From NCBI GenBank assembly GCA_030429665.1, contig JAUIEZ010000041.1:1-35296 (forward strand): DNA of 35,296 bases, in the 5' to 3' direction. The position numbers were made by a program, and so were the translations under genes. This document shows, piece by piece, positions 17,874 to 26,112 of this stretch; the first letter of the stretch is position 1, and each line of letters begins with the position of its first letter. Source of the DNA: Gammaproteobacteria bacterium (GTDB lineage: Bacteria > Pseudomonadota > Gammaproteobacteria > Arenicellales > CAJQKF01). Below the pieces are notes generated by a model. That model was not told where the DNA came from, ran no database searches, and worked only from the letters and a program-made list of their open reading frames with translations.

Positions 17874-20264
17874 TCAGTTTCGCTGTTCCCGCTCTGCAAT
17901 ACTCTTTGTCGCGGGCGGAGAGTAATCGACACGCTTGCCGGCGGCGTAGGTTTTGGCGGTGATTTGGCGCAGGCGAAATACCGCATCCCGGTCGCGTATG
18001 TATATGTTAGAACTGATGTCAGAATCGAGCCGTACGGTCATCGATTCTACACTGACCGTATTCCGCGAAATGTCGATCAGAAAGCCATCTCGCTCGGTCG
18101 AATGGATGTCCGTAACAGCTACACCGTCAATGCCAACTGCCCATCCGCCTTCCGTATGGAGGTATATGCTGCCATAGCGCCGACATAACTCGTGGAACGC
18201 TACGAGCGCGTAGCCGACACTGTAATCGAAACAGGAGGGACCCAGCCGGCCGTCCTTTCCTCGGTGGGCGTAACATTCGTCGGCGTAGCCGATCGGGCCG
18301 CAGTTGTAGGTGCTTGCCACTCGCTCATTCTCGGGGGCGTACATGAGCACCAGGGGCGCACGTGCGGCAGCTACGCCTCGTTCGAGGTACTCCCGGTTTC
18401 CGGTGAGCGGAAAAAAGTCCGCTATGCCCGACGCGAAAATACCTGATCGCGCATCGTTCCAACCGGTATGTCCGTTGCCGATCCCGACGCTTCCGAACCC
18501 CTTTACCCCGAGGTACGGCGGGCTCCACACAGCCTGAAAGAGGAGCAGGTAGTCGACGCACGCCACCGCGGACGCCAGGTAATTACTTCGAGCGGTAGTC
18601 CTGTACAGACTCTTGAATAACTGTGACGACCAGTACATCGGATACGTGTTCTGGGGCAACTGATTCGTATGTCCGTCGTACGTATCCAACGGCTTGGCCG
18701 CGGAGTCATAGTACGTTTCGTAGCACGCCCACTTTTGAGGCATGATATCGTCTTCAATGAATGAAGCGACTCTTTCCGCTGCAAGCAGGTATTTCGATTG
18801 TCCGGTCCTTGAAAACAGTTCGGCCAAAAACAATCCGCAAACGGCGCAGTCCGGCGACTCCTGCAAGTGGGTCATCGGGGCAAGATTGCTCGCGTGAAGA
18901 AACGTGGGAATAGCGCCCGAGGGACGTTGGACTGCGAGCAGCGTATCGCCGAGAAGTGTAACTCGATCCAGAAGCCCGTCATCCGGTTCGGTGTCCAGCC
19001 AGCGTAACATCCAGTAGGCCGTCCAGGACGAGTCCAGGGTGCTGTACGCATCGAAATCCGGACTAATTGTTGCCTGGTCGGCATAGGGGATGGCGCCACT
19101 TGCCCAATGAGATTGAATAACCCATCTTTCCCGCCTTAGCCCGGTCACGATCTCGTGGGTGAAGACCGCTGCCTGGAGTCCCGCCTTCGAAGGTGCTTGG
19201 AGGGCGAGTTGCTTGATCCGTCTGGCCTTTTCGACCAGATCGGCGTCACCGTTCTCCCGACCGTATAGCAGCAGACCGTAGGCGGTATGCAGCTGGTTGA
19301 AAAAGAAATGGAACCAGATGTCGTTCGGATACTTGATGCCCATGATCAATCCGCCGGTTGAGCGGGCGTCGCCATCACCTTGCCATTCCTGTGATGGAAA
19401 GTCCCGCCACAGGTTCTTCACGGCATAGTTCAATGCCAGTTCTGTGTATCTCTGCCGTGACATCGTTTGAGGATCCACGCGCATGAAATTTTTCCGGCCA
19501 AACATCCTCCAGAGAGAGCGGACGACAAGACTGTATCCGGACGCGGGAACGGCATCGGCGGACAGGAGCATGTAGTACGAATACCGCACTTCGCGGTTAG
19601 TGGCAGAGGGTGCCGGCGAGTGTACTTTTCTGAAGTAGATGAGACCGTAGGGTTCGTGGTTGGCGATGCCCACCGCGATTTGCGACGATGCGCCAGTTGA
19701 ACCCTTCACGTTCGCGTCCAGACAAATCATTTTGTCCGGTTCGTCGTCCAAATCCGTCACATCGGCAACCAGGCACGCCAGGTGAGCATCCTTTTGCATG
19801 ATGCAGACAGGGCTTTTCATGGCAAACCGTCCCACGACATCGTTCGCACCCGGACGAAGATGGGGGGTGAAGCAGTAGTCGCAGACGCCGGGGACGAATT
19901 CATGATGACTCATCACCTCATGGTATCCGCCGCCTCGGCCATGAACGTGAACATTGCAATGAATAAGCGGATCGAACTCGTTGAGCTGGAAAAAGCTTGT
20001 CACCATGGTGTCGTCCGCGCATCCACTCAATTCGATCAATACCGTATCGTGACTCTCCTCCTTGATCGATACGCTGTCGTATGCAATCAACCGGGTTGTC
20101 CCTGCCCCGCAGTGCACGCCGTACGACTCCAGAATATTTACCGTGCGTGAACCAACGATCACGCCGGCGGACATTACCAGGCCGCCGTCGGTCGGACGAA
20201 TGTCAACCTGCAGTTTCCGGGTACGGATTTGCACCAATTCTCCGTCGTTGTTCAAGATTTGCAT
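17874..20264 (-). CDS. Unrecognised 796-residue enzyme, predicted alpha/alpha-toroid carbohydrate-active type
   Basis: No signal peptide or membrane helix is seen, so it is predicted cytoplasmic. Three parts can be inferred: an N-terminal beta-rich domain (about 1-270), a central helical region of repeated hairpins rich in Trp, Tyr and Phe (about 285-700), and a C-terminal beta-rich tail (about 705-790). The centre has features of six-hairpin glycosidase, lyase or epimerase folds: repeated segments such as RTGQSKYLLAAERVASFI, TTARSNYLASAVACVDYL and LTGNREYLERGVAAARAP. Conserved-looking patches include SHHEFVPGVCDYCF, QNTYPMYWSSQLFKSLYR and YADECYAHRGKDGR. I cannot name the family or substrate. 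It starts 25 bases after the TRAP dctM stop, as the last gene of a dctP-dctQ-dctM-enzyme operon, so it probably acts on the imported compound. Composition is lower in GC than the flanks. Confidence 0.75.
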   Translation of the reverse strand: MQILNNDGELVQIRTRKLQVDIRPTDGGLVMSAGVIVGSRTVNILESYGVHCGAGTTRLIAYDSVSIKEESHDTVLIELSGCADDTMVTSFFQLNEFDPLIHCNVHVHGRGGGYHEVMSHHEFVPGVCDYCFTPHLRPGANDVVGRFAMKSPVCIMQKDAHLACLVADVTDLDDEPDKMICLDANVKGSTGASSQIAVGIANHEPYGLIYFRKVHSPAPSATNREVRYSYYMLLSADAVPASGYSLVVRSLWRMFGRKNFMRVDPQTMSRQRYTELALNYAVKNLWRDFPSQEWQGDGDARSTGGLIMGIKYPNDIWFHFFFNQLHTAYGLLLYGRENGDADLVEKARRIKQLALQAPSKAGLQAAVFTHEIVTGLRRERWVIQSHWASGAIPYADQATISPDFDAYSTLDSSWTAYWMLRWLDTEPDDGLLDRVTLLGDTLLAVQRPSGAIPTFLHASNLAPMTHLQESPDCAVCGLFLAELFSRTGQSKYLLAAERVASFIEDDIMPQKWACYETYYDSAAKPLDTYDGHTNQLPQNTYPMYWSSQLFKSLYRTTARSNYLASAVACVDYLLLFQAVWSPPYLGVKGFGSVGIGNGHTGWNDARSGIFASGIADFFPLTGNREYLERGVAAARAPLVLMYAPENERVASTYNCGPIGYADECYAHRGKDGRLGPSCFDYSVGYALVAFHELCRRYGSIYLHTEGGWAVGIDGVAVTDIHSTERDGFLIDISRNTVSVESMTVRLDSDISSNIYIRDRDAVFRLRQITAKTYAAGKRVDYSPPATKSIAEREQRN

Positions 20265-20289
20265 ATTCTCAGCGCCCGGCGATCCGGAT

Positions 20290-21603
20290 TCACAGAAAAG
20301 ACGGTAGCCAGTTCGCTACTCGTGGGAAAAAGAGGATCAGGAGTACGATCAGCAGTTGGCAGGCGACAAAGGGCAGTACACCTGTATACATCTGCCGGTA
20401 GGTGAACTCCGCGGGAGCAATCGCACGGAGATAGAAAATCGAAGGTGCGAAGGGCGGCGTCAGGTAGGACGTTTGGATAACACATACGCATGCGACACCG
20501 AACCACAGCGTATCGATACCGAAGGAATCGAGTAGTGGCAAGAAAATGGGTATCGATATCAATACGACGGACGTCCAGTCGAGCACGAATCCGAGCACGA
20601 AAATGATCGCCAGCAATAACACTACGACCCCGAACTCCGACAAGTCAAACAGGCTTATCATTTCCAGCACCAGGGTCGATCCCCCGTTCACACGAAATAT
20701 GCTCGTGAATAGTGTTCCGCCGACGACGATGAACATAATCATCGCATTGACGACGAGGGTGGAGCGGATGGCGTCGATCAGCATCCCGAACCGAAACTTT
20801 CCGTACAATACCGACAAACCCAGCGCACCCACGGCTCCTAGTCCGGCGGCCTCCGTTGGTGATGCCAGCCCGATCATTATCGAACCGATTACCGCGACAA
20901 TGAGTAGCAATGGGGGTACGAGAGCGAAGATCGTAATCCGGATTTTTGCGAACAGGGGGACGTCATCGTCGCTACGACCGATGACGGGCCCATCCGTCGG
21001 TCTCAAGTAGCACCTGCCAACGATGTAGCCCAGGAAAAGGAGGGCCATGAGCAGGCCGGGGATCAGGACGCCGGCGAACAACTTGCCAATGGAAACGTTT
21101 GCGATACTGCCGTAGATGACAACTACCACCGAAGGCGGGATGATCGTGCCAAGCGACCCACCAGCGCAGATTGTTCCGGCGATCAGGCCTCGGTCGTATT
21201 TCATTCTTACCATGGGCCCAATGGCCATCAGCCCTATCAATGCTTCGACCGCGCCGACAATGCCCGATCCCGCGGCAAAAACCGTACACATCGCGATGGT
21301 GGTTACGGCGAGGCCGCCCGGAACTCGTCCGACCCACAGTTGCATCGCCCTGTAGAGATTTTCGGCCAGGCCTGAGCGCTCGAGTATGTGGCCCATCAAT
21401 ACGAACAACGGGATCGCGGCAAGTACGTAACTCGAGGCCACGTCGTAAATGAAGCGAAAAGCCTGGACCCCGATAGCGGGCCCGAACTGGAATGCGCCGA
21501 ATATCAGGGCCGTGACGATCAGCGCGAAGGCGACCGGTATCCCGAGAAAAATCAGCAGGAACAGCGCGGGAAACATCGCTGCAGCGGCGTACAGGTCTAC
21601 CAT
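20290..21603 (-). CDS. dctM: TRAP transporter large permease (DctM family), island copy
   Basis: The 437-residue membrane protein has the usual DctM length. Motifs include IPLFVLMGHILERSG, FAAGSGIVGAVEALIGLMAIGP, GGSLGTIIPPSVVVVIYG, GLASPTEAAGLGAVGAL and, at the C-terminal end, QTSYLTPPFAPSIFYLRAIAP. About 12 helices are predicted. It lacks the extra two-helix insert found in the hut-linked copy. It lies 69 bases after dctQ and 25 bases before the 796-residue enzyme gene, all on the minus strand. Confidence 0.95.
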   Translation of the reverse strand: MVDLYAAAAMFPALFLLIFLGIPVAFALIVTALIFGAFQFGPAIGVQAFRFIYDVASSYVLAAIPLFVLMGHILERSGLAENLYRAMQLWVGRVPGGLAVTTIAMCTVFAAGSGIVGAVEALIGLMAIGPMVRMKYDRGLIAGTICAGGSLGTIIPPSVVVVIYGSIANVSIGKLFAGVLIPGLLMALLFLGYIVGRCYLRPTDGPVIGRSDDDVPLFAKIRITIFALVPPLLLIVAVIGSIMIGLASPTEAAGLGAVGALGLSVLYGKFRFGMLIDAIRSTLVVNAMIMFIVVGGTLFTSIFRVNGGSTLVLEMISLFDLSEFGVVVLLLAIIFVLGFVLDWTSVVLISIPIFLPLLDSFGIDTLWFGVACVCVIQTSYLTPPFAPSIFYLRAIAPAEFTYRQMYTGVLPFVACQLLIVLLILFFPRVANWLPSFL

Positions 21604-21672
21604 GGCGATCGCCTTGCTCCCGGATCCGTGATTAACCTTAGAACGAACGGTTCCGGCCGGTCGATTCCGTTA

Positions 21673-22185
21673 TTAGTGTGTAGCCGGCTTGCTGCCCGCC
21701 AGTTCACGGACATCCCGCCAGACACTGATGACGGTTTGTAGCGCGAGCGCTGCAAATCCGACCGAAAAGACGAGATAAATCGGCCATACGACCGGCTTCC
21801 ATGCGCTGGCGAGGATTCGCCTGTCGGAAAGGAAGGCATTCCATGCGAGTTCGCTCGATGCGAGTCCGAGGACGAGCACTGCGGGCATCCATAGCCCAGC
21901 CATGAATATGATGGAGATTCCCAGGCGGGCCTTGCGAGGCAGTCGGTTAGAGAAAACATCGATTCTTATGTGGGCGTCTTCTTTCAGGGCATATGGGCAC
22001 GCGAGTGAAATCAGGGCGGCGGTTAGCATGTAGCTGAGGTCATATGCCCAGATCGACGGATCGTTCAGCACATACCTGCCGAAGACTTCGTTCACGGTAA
22101 CGCCGATGAGAATTACCAGCAGGACGCCGGCAATCCAGATCAATGCACGTGACAACCTGCTGGCCAGACGCTCGAGTATTTTCAT
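21673..22185 (-). CDS. dctQ: TRAP transporter small permease (DctQ family), island copy
   Basis: The 170-residue protein has four predicted helices and the DctQ pattern (VNEVFGRYVLNDPSIWAYDLSYMLTAALISLACPYALKEDAHIRIDVF, about residues 30-80). I chose the ATG at 22185, which begins directly before the first amphipathic and hydrophobic segment; a TTG at 22218 is a longer alternative. It is separated from dctP by 129 bases that contain a strong hairpin, and it precedes dctM. Confidence 0.9.
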   Translation of the reverse strand: MKILERLASRLSRALIWIAGVLLVILIGVTVNEVFGRYVLNDPSIWAYDLSYMLTAALISLACPYALKEDAHIRIDVFSNRLPRKARLGISIIFMAGLWMPAVLVLGLASSELAWNAFLSDRRILASAWKPVVWPIYLVFSVGFAALALQTVISVWRDVRELAGSKPATH

Positions 22186-22276
22186 GATCACGTCACGTTT
22201 GTTATGACTGGTTGCCAAGGTAGGGCATGGCTGGCAACGATTCCCGGGATACTTGGTGGCAATCGGAACAGAGGTG

Positions 22277-22301
22277 CTGCCTCCCGCTGGGCGGGAGGCA
22301 G
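22277..22301 (-). terminator. Strong hairpin between island dctP and dctQ
   Basis: Perfect 11-bp arms CTGCCTCCCGC (22277-22287) and GCGGGAGGCAG (22291-22301) with a 3-base loop. It lies 13 bases after the dctP stop in the direction of transcription. There is no T run after it, so it more probably protects the dctP transcript end or causes partial termination than full termination. Confidence 0.6.
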
Positions 22302-22314
22302 TACTGCCGGTCTA

Positions 22315-23409
22315 CTATCCGGCGGCGCTCATGAATTCCGAGTTCTCCAGCCAGTTGTCATAGAACCGGAAATACGATTCGAAGATTTTTCTGCCCCATT
22401 CATCTCCTTCGCTTTCGACGGCCTCAACCTGGGTCTTTGCCCAGTTCCTTCCAGCTTCCCGGAATGCCTCGACCAGGGAATCATCGATTCGGATGAACGT
22501 GTTGTCGCCGCGCTTGAGTTCCTTCCAGCCCTCGATATCCGCCAGCTTCATGCCGATGTTCGATTCCCACGAAGAGATCTGGCAAGCGCTCTCGACGGCA
22601 ACCTGGAGCTCCGACGGCAGCGCATCCCAGGTATCGGCCTTGACGCTCAGTATCTGGAGGAAAGAGTTCAATTGTGGGCCCGGATAGATGATGTATTCGG
22701 CCGTTTCCTGCAATCCGGCCTTGGCGTTCTCGGAAGGTCCGGACCACTCCGCCATGTCGAGTGCCTTGCGTTCCAGCATCGTATACACCTCACCGCCCGC
22801 GACGACAACGGGGCTCGCATCGAAATTCTGCTCGAGAATGTCCACCATGGGGCCGACGGTGCGGAACTTGACGCCCTGAAGGTCTTCGGCGGTTCGGATA
22901 GGGACGTGAGAGTGGCCGAACAACTCGCCCGGGCCGATGCCGCAGGGAATGGTGTGCAGGTTCATCTCCTCGCGATGGAATTCCATCAGCAGTTCCTTTC
23001 CGCCGCCGTTGTACAACCAGCTGTAAAGCGCTTCCGGACCCATGCCGCCCGGCAGTCCTCCGATGATTCCGTTTGCCGGATGACTGTTTACCAGGTAGAA
23101 CAGTGGCATGCTTGCGGCATCCGCGGTGCCGTCCAGTACTGCGTCGATGGCTTCGAACGACGGTGCGATCACGCCGGCGCCAAACGGCGTCACTTTGACT
23201 GCGCCATTCGATACGGTCGTGATTCTCTCCGCAGGCCCCTTGGTCATGTGCTGGTAGAGTATGCTGGTCTCGCCGTTTGACCCCGTCATTCTCCATTGGA
23301 CTTCGTCGGCCGCATTTGCGGCCAGCGAGAAGGCACTGGTCGCCGCCACCAGAAAATGAAGTGCGGTCGATCTTGCCGACCTCGTACCTGACACGGACTT
23401 GTCCCGCAT
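22315..23409 (-). CDS. dctP: TRAP transporter substrate-binding protein (DctP family), island copy
   Basis: The 364-residue protein has a Sec-type signal peptide (hydrophobic 17-31, cleavage near ANA-AD at 33). The mature part resembles the TakP-like group: PFGAGVIAPSFEAIDAVLDGTADAA, GELFGHSHVPIRTAEDLQGVKFRTVG with the presumed ligand arginine, and LDMAEWSGPSENA with the E-W pair seen in 2-oxoacid and related carboxylate binders. An AGGAGG ribosome-binding site (23414-23419) is excellent. It is the first gene of the leftward island operon and divergent from a LysR gene. Ligand unknown; an acidic compound is expected from the family. Confidence 0.92.
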   Translation of the reverse strand: MRDKSVSGTRSARSTALHFLVAATSAFSLAANAADEVQWRMTGSNGETSILYQHMTKGPAERITTVSNGAVKVTPFGAGVIAPSFEAIDAVLDGTADAASMPLFYLVNSHPANGIIGGLPGGMGPEALYSWLYNGGGKELLMEFHREEMNLHTIPCGIGPGELFGHSHVPIRTAEDLQGVKFRTVGPMVDILEQNFDASPVVVAGGEVYTMLERKALDMAEWSGPSENAKAGLQETAEYIIYPGPQLNSFLQILSVKADTWDALPSELQVAVESACQISSWESNIGMKLADIEGWKELKRGDNTFIRIDDSLVEAFREAGRNWAKTQVEAVESEGDEWGRKIFESYFRFYDNWLENSEFMSAAG

Positions 23410-23444
23410 GATTCCTCCTATGGGTTTGATTGAAAGTACTTTTT

Positions 23445-23474
23445 AAATTAATTGCTTGGCTCGACATTAGTCAA
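23445..23474 (-). promoter_or_regulatory. Candidate promoter of the island TRAP operon
   Basis: On the minus strand -35 TTGACT (23474-23469) is followed by a TTAATT or TAATTT -10 (23451-23445) after 17 or 18 bases. The region is very AT-rich. A leader of about 30 bases would precede the dctP ATG. Confidence 0.5.
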
Positions 23475-23482
23475 ACGATTTG
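23472..23482. promoter_or_regulatory. Possible LysR-type operator dyad
   Basis: The short dyad CAAA-CGA-TTTG overlaps the -35 element of the island operon in the region shared with the divergent LysR gene. LysR sites are usually longer interrupted dyads, so this is a weak candidate. Confidence 0.25.
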
Positions 23483-23523
23483 TTTTAATTTCTTAAATAA
23501 GTATCGCTAATAGGTATGCGGGA

Positions 23524-24438
23524 ATGGAGTTTCATCATCTGGAGGCGTTCGTTGCCGCCGCAAAGGCGCGCAGCTTTACGAAGGCCAGCAAGAAACTGAA
23601 TCTCACTCAGTCGGCGATAAGCCAGTCAATCCGACGTCTCGAACAGGAACTGGGTTACGAACTCTTCTTCCGCAACGAGAAGTCGGTCGACTTGACGCCC
23701 TTCGGCGAGAGTCTGCTGCCGGATGCGATTGACATCATTCGACGGCGCCAGGCGTTCGGCACCATTGTGACTGCCAACCGGAAAGAAATTTCCGGGAGTC
23801 TGTCGCTTGGAACCAGCGCCGCGGCCACTACATTTATCTGGTCACGTCTGTATCACTCTTTCGCGTCAGAGTACCGCAACATAGAACTGGACATCCGGAC
23901 GACTGCGGTAACGGAGGAGACTGTTTCCGCCGTCACCACCGGCACGCTGGAAGTCGGATTTGTTCCTCTGCCGACAACTCACCGAAAACTCGTCGACACT
24001 CCCCTTGGCACCCAGGAGTTCCTCTTGGTGCTGGCGCCGGATCTTCCCCTGGCCCAGAAGAGACGCATTTCGACGAAAATGTTGAGCGCCCAACGCTGGA
24101 TCTTGTATGACAGGGGTACCAATGGTCGTCATGTATCAGATCGCTTTTTCGAGGAGCGCAGTATTTCTCCAAACGTCGTCATGACGACCAACGACACACA
24201 CCTGATCAAGGAAATGACACGACTCGGCTTCGGTGTTTCCCTGCTGCCCGACTGGGCGATACACAGCGAGATCCAGGACAAAACCCTGGCAGCGATCAAA
24301 CTTCGAGGGCAGGCGCTCATTCAGAATCTCGGTGCGATTCACGTTGCAGGCGGCCTGTCGCCTGCCGGCCACGCGTTCATAAACTACTGCCTGGAACGCA
24401 CCGATCTTCTGCCGGCGTCGGTCGTTCGCAACCGATAA
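23524..24438 (+). CDS. LysR-family transcriptional regulator of the island operon
   Basis: The 304-residue protein has the LysR winged helix-turn-helix at about 1-60 (FHHLEAFVAAAKARSFTKASKKLNLTQSAISQSIRRLEQELG) and a periplasmic-binding-like effector domain from about 90. It is divergent from the TRAP dctP gene across a 114-base AT-rich gap, the usual arrangement for a LysR regulator and its target. It probably senses the transported compound or its breakdown product. Composition resembles the island rather than the high-GC flanks. Confidence 0.93.
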   Translation: MEFHHLEAFVAAAKARSFTKASKKLNLTQSAISQSIRRLEQELGYELFFRNEKSVDLTPFGESLLPDAIDIIRRRQAFGTIVTANRKEISGSLSLGTSAAATTFIWSRLYHSFASEYRNIELDIRTTAVTEETVSAVTTGTLEVGFVPLPTTHRKLVDTPLGTQEFLLVLAPDLPLAQKRRISTKMLSAQRWILYDRGTNGRHVSDRFFEERSISPNVVMTTNDTHLIKEMTRLGFGVSLLPDWAIHSEIQDKTLAAIKLRGQALIQNLGAIHVAGGLSPAGHAFINYCLERTDLLPASVVRNR

Positions 24439-24449
24439 CCACGCGGATT

Positions 24450-24476
24450 GACCGTCTCGCCCTGGGCGTTACGGTC
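24450..24476. terminator. Hairpin between the LysR gene and the cupin gene
   Basis: Outer arms GACCGT (24450-24455) and ACGGTC (24471-24476) enclose inner arms CGCC and GGCG with a 2+2 internal loop and CTG at the tip. It lies 11 bases after the LysR stop between convergent genes. No T run follows. Confidence 0.4.
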
Positions 24477-24521
24477 GATCGATCGTTTCGACGGGTTCTT
24501 GAAGTCGTAGCGGGCTCGCCG

Positions 24522-24929
24522 CTAAGCCTTTGTCTCGCGGTGCTCGGTGCCCTCTCCGGCGGTGATGAACAGCATGCGCGCGGGTTTCGTCACGCGCGCG
24601 GTGTGCCACGTCCCGCGCGGGACCAGGACGAAGGCTCCGCTTCGGTCGAGTTCGACAGCCCGGTTGCCGTCTGCGGTTTCGAGGACGAAGGTGACGGCGC
24701 CCTCGAGCAGGCAGACCAGCTCGTCGCCGTTCGGATGCATCTCCCACGTTGGCCAGTCGCTGTCGAAGGCGTGCAAGGCGACAAGGTACTCGTTGTGGAA
24801 GTCGCCGAGCTCGCCCGCGGTCAGCCGGCGCCAGAAAGAATCGTCCACGGGCAGCGGTTCGACGCTGGCGTCCGGGCGCAGTCGCAGGAAGGTGGATGCG
24901 AGGTTCAGTAGCGCGGGTTCCGTCGACAT
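24522..24929 (-). CDS. Cupin-domain protein
   Basis: The 135-residue protein is a single small beta-barrel. Cupin motif 1 is seen as MHPNGDELVCLLEGAVTFVLE (about 64-84) and motif 2 as VPRGTWHTARV (about 102-112). Motif 1 has one His and one Glu and motif 2 one His, enough for a metal site. Small stand-alone cupins of this kind have varied or unknown roles. A GGGAGG ribosome-binding site precedes the ATG. It is divergent from the MscS-like gene across 60 bases. Confidence 0.85.
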   Translation of the reverse strand: MSTEPALLNLASTFLRLRPDASVEPLPVDDSFWRRLTAGELGDFHNEYLVALHAFDSDWPTWEMHPNGDELVCLLEGAVTFVLETADGNRAVELDRSGAFVLVPRGTWHTARVTKPARMLFITAGEGTEHRETKA

Positions 24930-24989
24930 GATGCCTCCCGGCGCGGCTGATATGATTGCCCGCCATTGTCAATTGCACGGGGAATGTAC

Positions 24990-26099
24990 ATGACGAGCAT
25001 AGCATCCTGGATGGAGCAATTCGGCCTGAGCCTGTGGGTGGTCGAAGTGTTCGCCATCGTCGTCGTTACGCTGGCCGCCGCACTGGTTTCGCGGTTCGTG
25101 TTGTCGCGGGTGGGACGCCGCCTCGAGCGCACCCGTAATGCCTGGGACGATGCGCTGGTCGACGCGCTGCGCGGTCCGATGTCGCTGTTGATCTGGGTCG
25201 TGGGCCTGTCCCTGGCGGCCGAGTCGGTCGGCCAGAACGGGCCGAGCGTGCTGGCGGACGTGGTCGACCCGGTGCGCGACATCGGCGTCATCTTTGCCAT
25301 CGCCTGGTTCCTGGTGCGATTCATCAAGCGAGGCGAGCAGCGCATCGTCGACGCCCGTGCGGCGCGCGGCGAGTCCGTGGATCGCACCGCCGCGGACGCC
25401 ATCGCGAAGTTGCTGCGCCTGTCGGTGGTGATCACCGCGGTACTGGTGACGCTGCAGACGCTGGGCTTCTCTATCGCCGGCGTGCTTACCTTCGGCGGCG
25501 TCGGCGGCATCGCGGTGGGATTCGCCGCCAAGGACCTTCTGTCCAACTTCTTCGGTGGATTGATGGTCTATCTCGATCGGCCCTTCTCGGTGGGCGACTG
25601 GATCCGTTCGCCGGACCGCAGCATCGAGGGCACCGTGGAGCACATCGGCTGGCGGGTGACGCGCATCCGCACCTTCGACAGCCGCCCGCTGTACGTACCC
25701 AACGCCACCTTCGCGAACATCGCGCTGGAAAACCCTTCGCGGATGAAGAACCGGCGCATTTTCGAGACTATTGGCATTCGCTATGACGACGCCGGCCAGA
25801 TGCGTGCCATCGTCGACGACGTGCGCGAGATGCTGCAGGCACACGAGGACATCGACAAGAACTGCACGCTGATGGTCAATTTCGACGCCTTCGCTGCGTC
25901 GTCGCTGGATTTCTTCATCTACTGCTTCACCAGGACCACCAACTGGACCCGATACCACGCCATCAAGCAGGACGTGCTGCTGAAAGTGATGGACATCATC
26001 GACGGCCACGGCGCCGAGTGCGCCTTCCCGACATCCACCATTCACGTGGCGTCTCTGGCCGCAGCCGACCCTTCCGGGCCGGCGCCGCAGCCGGCGTAG
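24990..26099 (+). CDS. MscS-family mechanosensitive ion channel
   Basis: The 369-residue inner-membrane protein has several N-terminal helices. The pore helix and beta domain follow at about 150-240 and carry the hallmark GGIAVGFAAKDLLSNFFGGLMVYLDRPFSVGDWI. The remaining cytoplasmic part (VPNATFANIALENPSRMKNRRIFETIGIRY...) fits MscS-like proteins. It opens under membrane tension and releases solutes on osmotic downshift. I chose the ATG at 24990, which has GGGGA six bases upstream; the ATG at 24984 is too close to that site. It is convergent with the methyltransferase gene. Confidence 0.93.
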   Translation: MTSIASWMEQFGLSLWVVEVFAIVVVTLAAALVSRFVLSRVGRRLERTRNAWDDALVDALRGPMSLLIWVVGLSLAAESVGQNGPSVLADVVDPVRDIGVIFAIAWFLVRFIKRGEQRIVDARAARGESVDRTAADAIAKLLRLSVVITAVLVTLQTLGFSIAGVLTFGGVGGIAVGFAAKDLLSNFFGGLMVYLDRPFSVGDWIRSPDRSIEGTVEHIGWRVTRIRTFDSRPLYVPNATFANIALENPSRMKNRRIFETIGIRYDDAGQMRAIVDDVREMLQAHEDIDKNCTLMVNFDAFAASSLDFFIYCFTRTTNWTRYHAIKQDVLLKVMDIIDGHGAECAFPTSTIHVASLAAADPSGPAPQPA

Positions 26100-26112
26100 G
26101 CCGCGTCGACGC

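Noticed and set aside
17487..18188. Plus-strand frame with an RARHYGP-like stretch resembling Rhs repeat proteins
   Set aside because: Only a few residues match, there is no repeat or toxin domain, and the frame overlaps the 796-residue gene antisense.
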